A DNA stretch of 64,000 nt from Nigrospora sphaerica (GCA_018287875.1 JAGVVL010000002.1:8556001-8620000), one strand, 5' to 3'. Shown: positions 43,119 through 54,873, counted from the first letter of the stretch. Made by a program: numbers and translations. Notes: generated by a model from the sequence alone, not told the origin.

Positions 43119-44720
43119 TTATGGAGCACTACCCTGATCCACCAGGCCTAGGTGCTTCATGATGGCGTCCTCGACATCTGTCGCCTTGGATCTCTTAGCC
43201 CACAAGAGCGGCGTGGTATCGTCGGTTGGACCCAGGGCTTCCGTCGACGACGTTGAATTCTCAACAAACTCGCGCATTCGGAACCCCCATACGTCGTAGA
43301 GCGTACCCGTGCCCGTAGAAGGGCGACGGACGACCGCCGATTCGGTAGCGATTGGGGCGCCGCTCGAGATGAGCCTTCGGGCCAGCCGCCCAATCTCGGC
43401 CCTGTCGTCCGGGTTCTGTCCCACAGCCCACGACGCCAAGGCGTGCAGAGGGGTCCATCCCTCGCCCGTCACGACCCGGGCGCTAGCGCCGTGCTGAAGC
43501 AAGAATTCGGCAGTGCGACACATGCAACGTGTCGTCTTCATCCGGGTGGGCGCTAAGGCGCACAACAAGGGCGTCCAGCCGTTGTCGCTCCCCGCGTCGA
43601 CGTCTAGGCCGGACTCCAGGAGGAACGCCATTATGTCGTCCCCTTGCCCGCCGGCGGCGGCGTAATGCAGCAGGGATTCCCCGTGGGCATTTCGCAGTTG
43701 GATGCTCTCCGACTGGGGCGCGCCGCAGTGCGATAAGCATAGTTGTAATTGCGCACAGGTTCCTGTGTTAGAAACGGCATGGAGGGACGTCTCTCCCGCC
43801 TCATCGGCCAGCTCGGGCAGTGCACCATGCTGCAAAAGTAATTGGAGACTGTCGGTTTGCGGCTGTTGGCGGTTGTAGGATGAGAACAGGAGGTGGAGGA
43901 CAGTTTTGCCCCCGGCGCCTTGACGGTTGGGATTCGCTCCCTTTTCTAAGAGGCCTTTCAAGGCACCAACACAACCTATTGCTAGTGCTGCCTGATGGAG
44001 CAGAGGCCAATGATTGCCGCGAACCTCCCCGTCTGGGTTGGCGCCGCCGTCTATAAGCCGACCAACCAGGCGCTGCTGGCAGTCAAAGTCGCGGGCGGCC
44101 GGGTCTGGTCTCGTTTCATGCTCGGGGAGAATCATCCTTCGGCGGATAGCCTGCTCCAGGGCTCCCTGTATGGCGTCTGGTTCGTATGATACCTTCGAAA
44201 GCAAGATAGCCACGGCGTCTTCGCACCATGCGCCGGCCGCGTCGCTTAGGGACCGCGTTTTCTCGCCCTCGTCCCAACCGTCCCAGACGTCGAGGAGAAA
44301 GCCCGTCACATCCGCGTGGTTGTTTCGCGCGGCCACTTGAAGACAAGTGAGTGGATCGGGCCTGGTTCGTCGGCTGGGATAGATGCGTCCTCCGGGCCCA
44401 ACCAAGCGCCAGAACAGTTGCACCATCTGAAGCCGGCCATGTTGCGAAGCGGCCAAGAGCGGTGTAAAGCCAGGATCCTGCCCCTGTTGCAGCGTAGGAG
44501 GCACTCCAGCGTCCATCATCATTTGCACCGCGGCGTCATCTCCGCCGAAAATGGCCGAGTGCAAGGCCGCCCCAATGTCGTATTCTGGGTCGATTTCAGA
44601 ACTCCAGGCTTGCAGAATTTCAGCCAGGTATCCTCTGTCTCCTGCTCTGTTCCCATGTTCGAGGTAGGGCTCCGCCACGAGGTAGTATTGTTGGTTCTGC
44701 AGCGATGCAGGGTAACTCAT
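43119..44720 (-). CDS. Ankyrin-repeat protein
   Basis: Single-exon protein of 533 residues without signal peptide or membrane segments. It holds about nine to ten ankyrin repeats recognisable by patterns such as GFTPLLAASQHGRLQMVQLF, HWPLLHQAALAIGCVGALKG, GKTVLHLLFS, GETSLHAVSNTG, GESLLHYAAAGGQGDDIMAF, GWTPLLCALAP and GWTPLHALASWA. No catalytic domain is visible. Ankyrin arrays mediate protein-protein contacts; no specific partner can be inferred. It converges on the chitinase gene with only about 145 bp between stops, and I see no reason to assign it to the biosynthetic cluster. Confidence 0.85.
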   Translation of the reverse strand: MSYPASLQNQQYYLVAEPYLEHGNRAGDRGYLAEILQAWSSEIDPEYDIGAALHSAIFGGDDAAVQMMMDAGVPPTLQQGQDPGFTPLLAASQHGRLQMVQLFWRLVGPGGRIYPSRRTRPDPLTCLQVAARNNHADVTGFLLDVWDGWDEGEKTRSLSDAAGAWCEDAVAILLSKVSYEPDAIQGALEQAIRRRMILPEHETRPDPAARDFDCQQRLVGRLIDGGANPDGEVRGNHWPLLHQAALAIGCVGALKGLLEKGANPNRQGAGGKTVLHLLFSSYNRQQPQTDSLQLLLQHGALPELADEAGETSLHAVSNTGTCAQLQLCLSHCGAPQSESIQLRNAHGESLLHYAAAGGQGDDIMAFLLESGLDVDAGSDNGWTPLLCALAPTRMKTTRCMCRTAEFLLQHGASARVVTGEGWTPLHALASWAVGQNPDDRAEIGRLARRLISSGAPIATESAVVRRPSTGTGTLYDVWGFRMREFVENSTSSTEALGPTDDTTPLLWAKRSKATDVEDAIMKHLGLVDQGSAP

Positions 44721-45587
44721 GGTGGTGGATGGATGTGTTGAAAGCGCGTAGTTTTGCTTTAAAACGGGGAGGTCAACTAATAAGTATTCGTTTTGAGCGC
44801 AACCGAGGGGTTGGTCTTGTTATCGATAAGGCACTTCCATTGGCGGCAGGTGCATATGTCGGTCATCTACCAGGATGTCACTTGGGTGGCGAATGTGCCC
44901 AGGATCACCGCCATCGCCGTCCTTGGTTCTAGGGGTAACAGGCATCCAGTGTGATAAGTTGGAGACTTACTTACTGATACACCTTAGAGCTGAACCAGGC
45001 ACACAGACATAGCATCCAGGGGATTTCGGATCGCCTGAAAGATAGCCTATGAAATGCTTAGATTTGAGTCTGTCATAACCAACGTTGCCACTAACCATTT
45101 CGCTAATATCTCACTTAAGAATCACACCCTAGATTACCTTTCATCGCTTCGTATCGAAGTCCAACTGTAATAAACCAACAACGATGAAACTTTCTGATAT
45201 ATTCTGTTCTTACATTACCATTTCCAAACTTGCGAGATCAAGGCAGAAGTACCCTGCACAGAGCACAAGAGGAACCATGAAGGAGGCTCTCGAACTGCAC
45301 GACAAAAACAAGGTCGATCGTGTCTAGAGTACCACCAAAAGAACAGTGATTCTAACCCATCCGTACGGGAACATTAAGGAGCAGAGGCAACATGGACGCG
45401 GACCCAAGCGTTAAGATGAAGTAGTTGGGCCGGATTTTCTATCTTCCGGGAATCATTAAATAATCGCAAACCTCGAACGAAATATCGTGTCCCGACACAC
45501 TCTCCCCCTCACCAACACGATCCACCGACCAACCCCTTAAATTACCTCGCCCCCAACCCCACCGAATCCCTTCAACCCCCCTCCAGC
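44721..45587. other. Intergenic between divergent ankyrin and cyclic-phosphodiesterase genes
   Basis: Upstream regions of both genes. No repeat or additional gene recognised. Confidence 0.55.
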
Positions 45588-46387
45588 ATGCCCGGCGCAT
45601 CCCTCTGGCTCGTCGCACCGGGCACATCTCCCACCCCCTCAGCAGCAACAAAAGAAACGGCAACAGCAGCCACCCTCCTAACCCGTCTCCAAACCCTCAT
45701 CACGACCACCCTCCCCTCGGCGCACCCCTCCCTCTGCAACCCCGTACCCTTCGTCCCGCACCTGACGCTGACGTCGGGCATCGACCCGGCTTGCTGCTCG
45801 GGCGCGGGCACGTCGTCGCCACAGGCCTGGCTCGACGCCCTGCCGCTTCGCGCCGCCCCGCCGCCGCGCGTGCGCTTCGGCCCCCTGCGCACCGCCGACG
45901 CCTTCGTGCGCCGCTGCGCCGTCGCCGTCGACAAGGCGGGTGTGGCAGCGCTGGGGCGGGCGGCGCGCGAGGCGGCCGTGGCTGGGGAAGAGGCGGCGGG
46001 GGTGGAGGAGTGGCTCGAGGCGTGGGAGCCGCACGTGAGCTTGATTTAGTGAGTTTTTTTGGGAATCACTTCCATGCAATAAAACGAGGAAAAATTAGAA
46101 AAGGAGGGGGAAAGGTTGCCGATCGATTCGTTTTCTTTTTCCTTTTCTTCGGCTAACGCATAGGGGGGTTATAGCGGGAGCAAGCCGATCGACGAGGCGA
46201 CGCTCGGGCAGATCGCGCAGACGGTGCGGGAGGCCGGGGTCCGGCTCGGCGATGGCGAGAAGGAGGGCGAGGTCGAGGCGGCCGATCCGGTGCCCGAGGA
46301 CGAGGTTGGGAGGGCGGGGTGGTCTGGCTCGTGCCGACGTACGAGGAGATTAGGAAATGGAGGCCCATCGCGAGTAGAGTCCTGTAG
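45588..46387 (+). pseudogene. 2',3'-cyclic-nucleotide 3'-phosphodiesterase-like (2H phosphoesterase), probable frameshift
   Basis: Exon 1 (45588-46048) encodes a 2H phosphoesterase start (SLWLVAPG) and the first H-x-T motif in PHLTLTSG. The second motif, H-x-S, comes from EPHVSLIY, completed across an intron (46049-46174). Exon 2 runs YGSKPIDEATLGQIAQTVR and then DPVPEDEV. At about 46,300-46,310 the frame must change to reach the family's C-terminal GGVVWLVPTYEEIRKWRP and the stop at 46385. No intron fits, so a 1-nt loss is likely, either real or from sequencing in a G-rich run. The family opens ADP-ribose 1'',2''-cyclic phosphate and related 2',3'-cyclic nucleotides. Both catalytic histidines lie before the break, so a truncated protein might retain some function. 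Confidence 0.65.
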
Positions 46388-46690
46388 GGGCGAGACTGGA
46401 AGGGGTGCTATGGGGAACAGCGAGGGGCTACTAGGGTACTTAGAACTAGAAATGACGACACATCCCTTAACGTGTTATAAGGGTAAGATTAATCTTTATA
46501 TACTGAGTTTCAGATTACACAAGAGGGGATACGGTATGGCGGTTAGCGCGCTGGGTCAGTGGCCGCGTTGGCCGAGGCTGGACCCTGCTTGCCAGCAGCA
46601 CTCCCAGGCCCTCGACGCCAATGTATATCATTCGCGTGGCGAACTGAACTGCATGGGGGAGACGAGAAGCTGCGCTGTAGCAACGTCATG
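46388..46690. other. Short intergenic stretch
   Basis: Nothing recognised between the phosphodiesterase gene and the gene remnant on the minus strand. Confidence 0.5.
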
Positions 46691-46890
46691 CGGAAGACTC
46701 AGATACGCTCCGTCCTTTCGTCGGCGGGCTCCTTCTTGTCGGTAACGGCCGGCTTACTGCCGCCCCCGTGCATGCCGGTTAGCATCTAGGTGAGGCCAAT
46801 CTCCCGGTTGATCTCGGCCATGCGCTCATTGTCGGCCTGGGCGTGGCCTTGGGATCTAAAGATGATGTCCTACGGCGCTTTGTTAGCGTT
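46690..46890 (-). pseudogene. Unidentified gene remnant
   Basis: Minus strand from about 46,875 reads DIIFRSQGHAQADNERM, then AEINREIGLT, a TAG, then MLTGMHGGGSKPAVTDKKEP and a stop near 46,695. The charged, helix-like composition and even codon use look like the C-terminus of a real protein whose single internal TAG could have been CAG. A possible upstream exon (MAKRLSLEEMVHRTPRP) lies at about 46,955-46,900, after which an AG acceptor precedes DIIF. I do not recognise the protein. The Ty3 element begins about 100 bp further right and may have cut the gene. Confidence 0.35.
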
Positions 46891-46992
46891 AGGGCAAAAT
46901 GATAGGGCGTGGGGTCCGGTGAACCATTTCCTCGAGGGACAATCGCTTAGCCATCTTTCGCTCGCGGTGTTAGGCGTCTACATCGAAGTTAG

Positions 46993-47198
46993 TGTCACGG
47001 TTCAAGGAACGAGGGATCTGTTGATGACCCAAGGGTTCTATTGAGATGCGAAAACTACAGGTGAAGAGGAAAAGAAGAGGAACAGGCTCCTCTCAGTCAC
47101 TGTTTGGCAGGAATATATCCAGCCAAACGCGGTACGTACCACCGGCCAGAGGTCCATGCGTTCCCATGCCCTTGTACCTATGTACCCATGTCGTAACA
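46993..47198 (-). repeat. 3' LTR of the Ty3-type element
   Basis: 206 bp, matching 54668-54873 with only one difference noted by eye (GATGACC versus GATAACC). Confidence 0.9.
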
Positions 47199-48305
47199 TT
47201 ACCCCCCTTCAAGAAATGAAACTTGTCCGCAAGTTTCGGTCACTTCTTCCGGGCAATTCTCTTTCTCGTTCGGTTCGTCGAAGCCGGAGAGTTGTCGTCG
47301 GCGTGAGGTGGTTCGATCCTGTCGTTGGCTGCTGCGTCAAGCTATGAAGCCAGTCGTTTCGGCGGTCCTGCGTTATCTGGATACTCCTCGTGGTATTTCT
47401 GGAGGAGTGTGGCGCTGTTCTTGAATGATTCCGCGTCGTACCACGTCGCGTCCGGGTCCTAACCCTTCCAGCGCACCTGGTATTGAAGTTTCCTATAGTG
47501 CAGTCGAGAGGACAGCACTCGGTCTACCTCCCATTCTTCGTCCAACGAAGGATCCACGATTTCGCCCTCCGGATTCTCGGCCTGTTATCCCGGGAGGGGG
47601 TCGTCTTGGAATCGCCGAAGGCGATCAGCGTGAAACACGTTCGTGCCCTTCCAGTTTAGCGGCGTGTCGAGTTCATAGGAGTGTCCTCTCATCCCCTTGA
47701 TAGTGTAACATTGCTGCGTTAAGGGGAACGTCAGGGCGTCGCCAGGTTGGTCCGTCGTCTATATCCGTTTAAGAATAACCACCTTATCCCCGACCTTGAA
47801 GTCTGGCTCGCGTCGCGACTTATTAGCCTGGTCGCATATACAGCATTAGGATAAGGTAGCCTGTTGTCGTGCTACTTCTGTGTATTGGTAGAGTGTCTTC
47901 ATAATCTTCTGCGCGTCTTGTTATCTGAGACGCTCCGTTATCGGAAGTTTACCCACGTTTTGGGTCCAGTCGGCCTTGGAATATGGCAGCGGTATAAGGA
48001 AGCCACGCTCCACTTCATAAGGAGATAGACCTGTCGAATCCTGGGGCAGGCTAGCCTGGACAGCGTCTAAGGCTGGAATCACTAACGACCAGTTGTCTTG
48101 GAAGTGTGATAAGTAAGGCAGAATCCGTTGCTGGATAGCCTGGTTTATACGCTCCACTTGCCCTTGTGACTGGGAGTGGCCGGAGGATCCCAGTTTCCAG
48201 GTGATGCCCAGCAGCTTAGAGACTTCATCGGTGAAGTGGGAGACAAATTAGGGTCCACGGTCGCTCCCAATCTACTGTGGTAGCTTAAAGACGCGATATA
48301 GACTA

Positions 48306-50166
48306 ACGTAGATGTCATACGAGTTGCGCAGTCATACGAGTTGCGCACCTCCTAGCACCTCCGCGACGAATCCATCAATTACTTGACCATAACGCCTTAA
48401 ATCAATTCAAACTACTTAGAATCGGACTCTGCAGACGTTTTTACATCTACTTTACATGTGCGCGCATTGTGTCCGGTGTTTCCGCAGATACTACACCGCT
48501 GCGCGCGCGGCTCTGACCTCGTTACGTGACCACTCCTTCTGCGCGCTTCCTTTTTTAACTGCGTATCCACGTCCTTTTGATTTAAAAGGTCTTGGGCCTG
48601 GCCAATCTCAAGTGTTCCTCCTTCCTGTAGACGTTTTTTTTTAGCCTTACGACGTTTTACAAGGCTGGTATTCGCCTCTCGAAGTGTCTTGACCTCGGCC
48701 CGTAAGAGGGCGACCTCGTGCATCATCGCCATCGCACCCTTCGCAAATTGGTCCACTGCTGATAAAATCGGTGTCGGAGAGCTTCCTTGATGCTGACGGA
48801 CTCGATTTTTAATATAATCGGTCTGCGAAGTAGCTTGCGTTGGGTTGTGTGGCGTTTATGAGGCCCACGGGACGGCCGCTGGCGGGAGGCTGCTAGACGG
48901 CGAAGGCGTCGATAACTTCACGTCGAGCTTCGAGATAACCTTTTCCGGGTTATGAGGGACTAAACCAGCCCCGCGGAACCCAGCTTTAATATTATCGGGT
49001 GTAAAAACCTTCAAAAATACGGCCTGGAAGGCGATAAGGAACTCGGCCTTGGTGATATGGTTAACGAGTGACTTCATAAAGGTTTCGATTTCGCGACCGT
49101 ACGCCCGCTTTAGTGGACTAAAACACCCCACGTCAAGTGGCTGAAGTAAATGCGACGAGTGCGGAGGCATAGAGACCGTGATGATGTTCTTCTCTTTGCA
49201 GAAAGCCTGGAATTCAGCCGAAACGTGGCTCTCGTGCCCGTCGATCACTAACAGACGATATTGGCCGGTAGCGCGCGACGCGGTGTGTTTTTCGAAATGC
49301 TGAATCCAGTCCAGGCCCGTCTTATTATCGGTCCATCTATTAAAGGTAGGCTTAATAACCCAGTCGCATGGGAGGGTGCTGTCGGTATACCAATTGGCGA
49401 GGTGGTAGGCGCCTTTCACGACGATGAACGGCGGGACATACCAGCCGTTAGAACAGACGCCCTGGATCACGGTAACCTATTCTCGATTACCAGGCTGGAC
49501 TTTCTTTCGCTTTCCGGTACAATCGGCACCGGTAACGACCATTGTGGACATGATTTGGCCCATTATGAAGCCGGTTTCGTCAAAGTTGTAGATATCCTCG
49601 TCCTAGATGCTGTACTTAGCCTTCAGGTTCGCAAAAAGCGCGAACCAGCCCGAGATTTTTTCAGGGTCTTCATAGAGGGCCCTCTAGTAGTCGTATGTAC
49701 GCGAAAAACGCGTCCGGAGGTCTGGTTGTCGCTTAACAAAGTTCGCGGCCCAACGCGTCCCGACGCGTGACGCGTCGCGTGACTCGGCGATGACATTCGC
49801 CATATCTTCCACATCGTGTAAGCGCGGCGCAAATCCTCTCGAATCTAGGTCAATTATATATCGGACAAGTGTTCTCTCTTCAAGTTCGGTGAGACGCGTG
49901 TTATTGGCGCGTACGTCGCGTCGGGCGCGTTTTCCGTTCATTCTGTTACGGAGGGTCGATTCGTTGACTTTGAAGATAGATGCAGCGCGACGAATTGTCA
50001 TTGCGGGGTCCTGCTTAATCGTCTAGACCGCGAGAATAACCTGAGACTCTAATGAACGTGTAGGCATGTTTAGTTGTGATGTAAGACACGTTTAAAGTTG
50101 AAGAAGTGGAAATTAGTCGGGGGTGCGCAACTCGTATGACTGCGCAACTCGTATGACATCTACGTT
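48306..50166 (-). mobile_element. Fot1/pogo-like DNA transposon (copy 1), inserted in the Ty3 integrase
   Basis: 1,861 bp with 44-bp terminal inverted repeats, perfect by eye. They begin ACGTAGATGTC and each holds two direct copies of a 16-17-bp word (CATACGAGTTGCGCA). It is flanked by the TA duplication (48304-48305 and 50167-50168). The transposase gene lies on the minus strand. The insertion separates two halves of one integrase, proving it is younger than the Ty3 element. Confidence 0.92.
48412..50067 (-). pseudogene. Transposase of Fot1-like copy 1 (DDE, CENP-B/HTH-type), with stops
   Basis: Frame of 552 codons, the same length as copy 2. An N-terminal psq-type and CENP-B-type helix-turn-helix (TELEERTLVRYIIDLDSRGF; RDASRVGTRWAANFVKR) precedes the DDE core. 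The core reads YNFDETGF (first D), LLVIDGHESH (second D) and PPHSSHLLQPLDVGCFSPLK, then a coiled-coil-like tail and a C-terminal zinc knuckle CSICGNTGHNARTC. Four in-frame stops (near 50,025, 49,683, 49,598 and 48,853) each align with Gln in copy 2. Not functional as it stands. Confidence 0.88.
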
Positions 50167-53100
50167 ATAGTAATATATCTTAGTAACGTCTTTGGCTATC
50201 ACTGATCGGGTGTAGGGAACACACCAACTCCTCTTACTTAACAAGCAAACTATAACGAGGAGGTTATCGAAACCCTTTCGATCTTTAAGCATGGTCTTAA
50301 AGTTTATCTAAATCGACTGCTATAATCGAAGCGGTATTAGAAGGGGATAAAGAAATCCTGGCGTCTTATCCCGGGGGACTTTAGACAATCGGTATACTCG
50401 ACAGTTGGCCACGAAACGGTCAACATCTTTAGATAATCCTGGCCACCAGTACTGGCTCTGCACTAGCTTACGGAGCTTGTTGCGTCCTGGGTATGTAGAT
50501 GTTAAGCGCGAATAGAAGTCTTCTAAGATATGCGTCCTCAGATTGTCTTGTTTGGGGACCACCAGCTTGCCCTCTCTTAGGAGAGTTCCGTTAGAGAGGG
50601 TCCAGGTAATGCCGTCAGCCGGCTCCAACGTGGTCTTGTCCCGAAACGGCTGGAGAAGGGGGTCGGTGCGGTTGAGTTCGACGGCCCGATATACCAGCAT
50701 TGACCTAGAGAGTGGTGGCGGTGGCAGGTCGTCGTCCTCTAAGAGGGCCGCCTCACTTAAGGGTTCCACCATAGAAAGCGCTGGTATGTATCCGTGTTCG
50801 CCCTCCTAGAAGATGGCCAGGTGTCGCATTGCCTTGGTTTTCTCTTTCTGTGTTTTCAGATCTTCCGTTTTCCGTGATAAGGCGTCGGCCGTAGTATTCT
50901 GCGTTCCTAGGCGGTATTTCAGCAGGTAGTGGTATTCAGCGAGGAGCTCCGCCTAGTTCGCTTATTGTAAGTTAAGATAACGTTTCTGGCTGAAGTATTC
51001 TAACGCGCTATAGTCCGTCACAATCGTGAACTATAGGCGCTGAAGTCCCACGAGCTTAGCGCGCTAATGCTTAAGGGCTTGGACCACGGCTAACAGTTCT
51101 TTATCGTGGATACTGTAATTAAGCTCCGAACCTTGGAAGGTCTCCGAGTAAAAGGCGATGGGGTGCCAGTTGTTAGAAGCGTCATCCTTCTTTTACAATA
51201 GGACTCCGGTAATCACTTTATTGGAAGCATCTGTCTCCACTTGTATATCGTTCTCGTAGCCAAAATATACGAGGACTGGGGCCTCCAGTAGTCGTCGTTT
51301 CAAGGTATCGAAAGCTTCCTAGCACTCCTCTTTCCACTGGAACGTTAGTAAGCCTTGCTTCGTTAGGTTAGCAAGTGGTCGAGCAATCCGCCTATACTCG
51401 CGAACGAACTTACGATAGAAATTGTAGAAGCCGAGGAATAATTGAACTCCTTTAACAGACGTCGGGGGCGCCCAGTCGCAGACGACGGACGTCTTAGTAG
51501 GATCCACGGCCACTCCTTTTGTAGAGATAATGAAGCCTAAGAACTTCGTTTCCTAAACATGAAATTTGCACTTGTCGGTATCGGCTTGCAGTCCGGCCTC
51601 TCGGAGGCGCTGTAGGACCTTCCTTACATAGTCCTCGTGTTCTTAAACCGAATCTGAAAAAATGACGATGTTATTTAAGTACGCCGAGCAGAAATTATCC
51701 AGATAGTCCATTAAGGTGTTATTTATAAAGCGCTGAAAGGTCGCGGGTCCGTTTATTAATCCGAAAGGGAGGACGTTATACTGAAAAGTGCTATAACGGG
51801 TACGGAACGCTGTCAACTCCTTTAACCCTGGCGCTATTCGGATCCGGTGGAATACTTGTCGGATATCCAGCTTTGTGAAGACCTTTGCCTTGGAGATCCG
51901 GGCTATAGTCTCCTCGATTAAGGGAAGCAGGTGTCGGTCTTTACAAGTAACGGAGTTAAGCTTTTTAAAGTCCATGTAGAAACGTAGTCCTCTATTCCCT
52001 TTAGGCGCGAAAAGGATTGGTGCCGCTTAAGGCGCTTCACTTAGCTCGATAAATCCCTTTGCCAGGTTCTTAGTCATGTACTTCCAGCATGTCTCCATTT
52101 CCTTAAGCGACATCTTCCGCAGGCCCGAGTATCCCAAGAGCTTGTCTAGCTTAGCACCATTATTTAGGATAATCTTATGGTTGTAGATGCGATGCGGTAG
52201 TAACTTGTTGGACTCGAACTTGCTGAATATATCTAAGTACTCGTAGTATTGCTTTAGTACCACTTGCAATGCTTTTTTACGAAGAGTGTCTAAGTCGGAG
52301 GGTAACACGTCCCCTCGTGACGTTTGCTTCTCGAGGATAATCTTGTCTATCGCGTGGAGGCTAGTGACGTGCCAATCTTAAGGGTTTCGGCGGTAGGACA
52401 TTTCTATCGCTGGTGCGGAGATAAAAGCGATGTCGATGCGTTCTTTAAAACTTCCTACCGAGCTCCGGCGTCGGATAAAGGGTCCTTGAGAGTCGCGTTC
52501 TATCGGGGACGACGGTGCCCTTAATAGCGGTGTTAGCGACAGTGGGGGCACGTCGGTTAGTTTAGCTAACGCGCGTTTTATCTTCACGATGCCTTCATTG
52601 TTTCGTTATCCTTGCGCACGAGTGGCCATGGGTCGTGTCAGGATTTTCTCATATCGAATTGTCGGTGGCGACTTCTTACGATCGGTGTCGGTCGTATATA
52701 GACTGCGGATAACCGAAGGATCCGGACGTCGTAATCTTCGGCCTACTAGGCGTCGCTGGTTTTCTATAGCTATCTTTTTCTCGCGGCGTTAGGCGTCTGC
52801 ATTAAAGGTAGGGTTCTATAGAAGCTGTCCGGCTTAGTCTATCGCGACATGATGTTCCATACGCTAGGGGGTCCATTCCTTAAGGAAGAGAAGACGACGG
52901 CGACGAACATCCAGCGTCATATCGTGTGTTTCCAACTATTTGCAACCGACTATCATGTCGTGGCGTATATTAAGGACTAGAAAATGGGTTCGGGCGGTGA
53001 GACGGCTCTAGATCTAGAAGTGTCCTAGCAGGGCAATGTCCACTAGTTGCAATAGGGTACTGTCGAATCCGCCGACAGGTTAAGGATGAAAGTCACGAAC

Positions 53101-53593
53101 AGTAGGGAGGTGTAGGTATTGGAGGAGCCTTCAAGCGAAGGCCACACTTATAAACAGGTATCTACTTACTCCAGTGTCGACGAGGGCATAGGCAGAGAGA
53201 GACGATCTATTATAAGCTATAGTACAGGGGAAGATAAACGGTCTTCCCCTTAGGTGCTTGCTTAAAAAATTAGAGGATCGCTTATCCCATGTGTTCTCAA
53301 CATCGACGACTTCCCTTAAATCGGAGTCCACTTATTTAAGGGTATCTAGTTTTCCGAATCCGTGATATCTTCGACTCGGTCGGAGTTAGGAATCTCGGTT
53401 ATAAGACTATCGGCGTTCGAACAGGGACGGGGAGTTCCTATCTACTAGCTGACTAAAGCGTTAATACGGTTCAAGCAGTCGACATTGACTCGCTTCTCTA
53501 GGTAGTCATTAGCGTAGTGGCCAGGCTTTTCACAGTCAAGATAGAGTCGGTTCTTTAAAAGGCGTCGGAGCTTGTCGGGTCTATGTTGACGTG

Positions 53594-54317
53594 CTAGGGC
53601 TGAGGTAGTGTAACGCTTCTCCGATAGCTCGGCAGACTCCGATTGGTCGATGGCGGGGATGGGGGTTCGGCGAGTGCCGCCACGGTTTCCGTAGTTCGCG
53701 CGACGTCTAGGGTCGTCATTCTTAGCAGACTAGAGGACCAGGGCGATCTAGGCGGCCTCGATTGCAAACGTATCAAATCTAATACTGCTCTTAATATAGG
53801 AGGAGGCAAGGGCCGTTTGCAACTCCGTCGTAAGCTTTCGGTTAAAGAGGCGCTTCTAATTCGTCTTAGCTTGGCCTGTTTTGCTAGTAAGTCGAAGGAA
53901 CTTGTTCTTAAAGACCTGGAAATCTATTCCCGCGGTTATATGAAGGTTCTCAAATTCCAAAGAGGCAGCCTCTATTTGGTTGGGGTTATAGTACTGTTGC
54001 TAGAGATGCGCTATTAAGGCCTCGTACGACTGGATCGAACTAGGGTGCGTCTGTTGGAGGTAGGGCTGGAGATCATCGCTGGCATCTCCGCCGAGGTAGC
54101 CTTCGATATAGGCCTGCTTGGAGAGGTCTGTGGGGAAACGGGAAGCGTTTACCAGGATCTTGTTCTTAACCTGACGAAACCAAGTCTCGAACTTGACGAT
54201 GTCCTTAAACTTCTGATTGTAGAAAACCGGGGGGTTAGGGAGGTGCTCAGCCTCTAGTTGGGAACCTTTAGCAGGGGGAACAAAGGGCGGTGGCGTACCT
54301 TGGTTACTTCCTGCCAT
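53594..54317 (-). pseudogene. gag of the Ty3-type element
   Basis: From 54317 the protein begins MAGSNQGTPPPFVPP and runs through FKDIVKFETWFRQVKNKIL to YLQQTHPSSIQSYEALIAHL, a gag capsid-like pattern, before a stop. Related low-complexity gag sequence continues in broken frames to about 53,594. Position next to the 5' LTR supports the call. Confidence 0.65.
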
Positions 54318-54667
54318 CTAATAGATTAAGGTAGCCATCTGCTCCTGGAGGTCCTTTAGCTGTCTCTCCACGTCGAGGCGGCGGTCACGCTCTTAGGCGA
54401 ATCGGGGCTCGGTATTGATCTCGGTATCATTGGAGTCGGTGGTATCGGCAGAACCCTCGCGGTTATCGTTCTTAGGTTCCGTGGTCTGGGGGGTGGCGCG
54501 CTTCGGCAGCATCTTGGTGGTGTGTGTGGGTCGCGCCTACGGCTGCGTACCCGTCTTGGCTGATCGATCGTGTGGGTCGCGCTTGCAGCTGCGCACCCGT
54601 CTGGATGTCTTGAAGGTTTGGGATATTAATAGAAGCCTTCCTAGGCGGATAAGGAGACCTGTAGTTA

Positions 54668-54873
54668 TGTCACGGTTCAAGGAACGAGGGATCTGTTGAT
54701 AACCCAAGGGTTCTATTGAGATGCGAAAACTACAGGTGAAGAGGAAAAGAAGAGGAACAGGCTCCTCTCAGTCACTGTTTGGCAGGAATATATCCAGCCA
54801 AACGCGGTACGTACCACCGGCCAGAGGTCCATGCGTTCCCATGCCCTTGTACCTATGTACCCATGTCGTAACA
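54668..54873 (-). repeat. 5' LTR of the Ty3-type element
   Basis: 206 bp, near-identical to 46993-47198 and followed by the second GTTAG target duplication. Confidence 0.9.

Larger units (their letters stand above)
47921..53331 (-). pseudogene. pol of the Ty3-type element (PR-RT-RH-IN), multiply interrupted
   Basis: From right to left: a protease-like segment with ALVDTGVSRY (catalytic DTG, then Val where Ala is usual) near 53,170; reverse transcriptase with VFTKLDIRQVFHRIRIAPG and LPFGLINGPATFQRF at 51,640-51,980; RNase H from about 51,300 to 50,880; and an integrase with an H2C2-type zinc region (WWPGLSKDVDRFVANCRVY) near 50,400. The integrase core (GSDRGP, stop, FVSHF) continues at 48,250-47,921 beyond the inserted transposon. 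The RT active site, normally YxDD, reads AYLNNIVIFS, so both catalytic aspartates are Asn. Stops are TAG or TAA, mostly at expected Gln or Trp positions (e.g. KFHV-stop-ETKFLG, AN-stop-AELLAEY). This pattern fits RIP. It is certainly inactive. Confidence 0.85.
46993..54873 (-). mobile_element. Ty3-type LTR retrotransposon, nested and degenerate
   Basis: Bounded by 206-bp LTRs and flanked by the 5-bp target duplication GTTAG (46988-46992 and 54874-54878). On the minus strand each LTR starts TGTTACGAC and ends CCGTGACA. A purine-rich tract (GAAGGGGGG) adjoins the left, 3' LTR. Gag-like sequence lies on the right; protease, reverse transcriptase, RNase H and integrase follow leftward. The integrase is split by a Fot1-like transposon at 48306-50166, so the element proper is about 6.0 kb. 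Confidence 0.9.
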
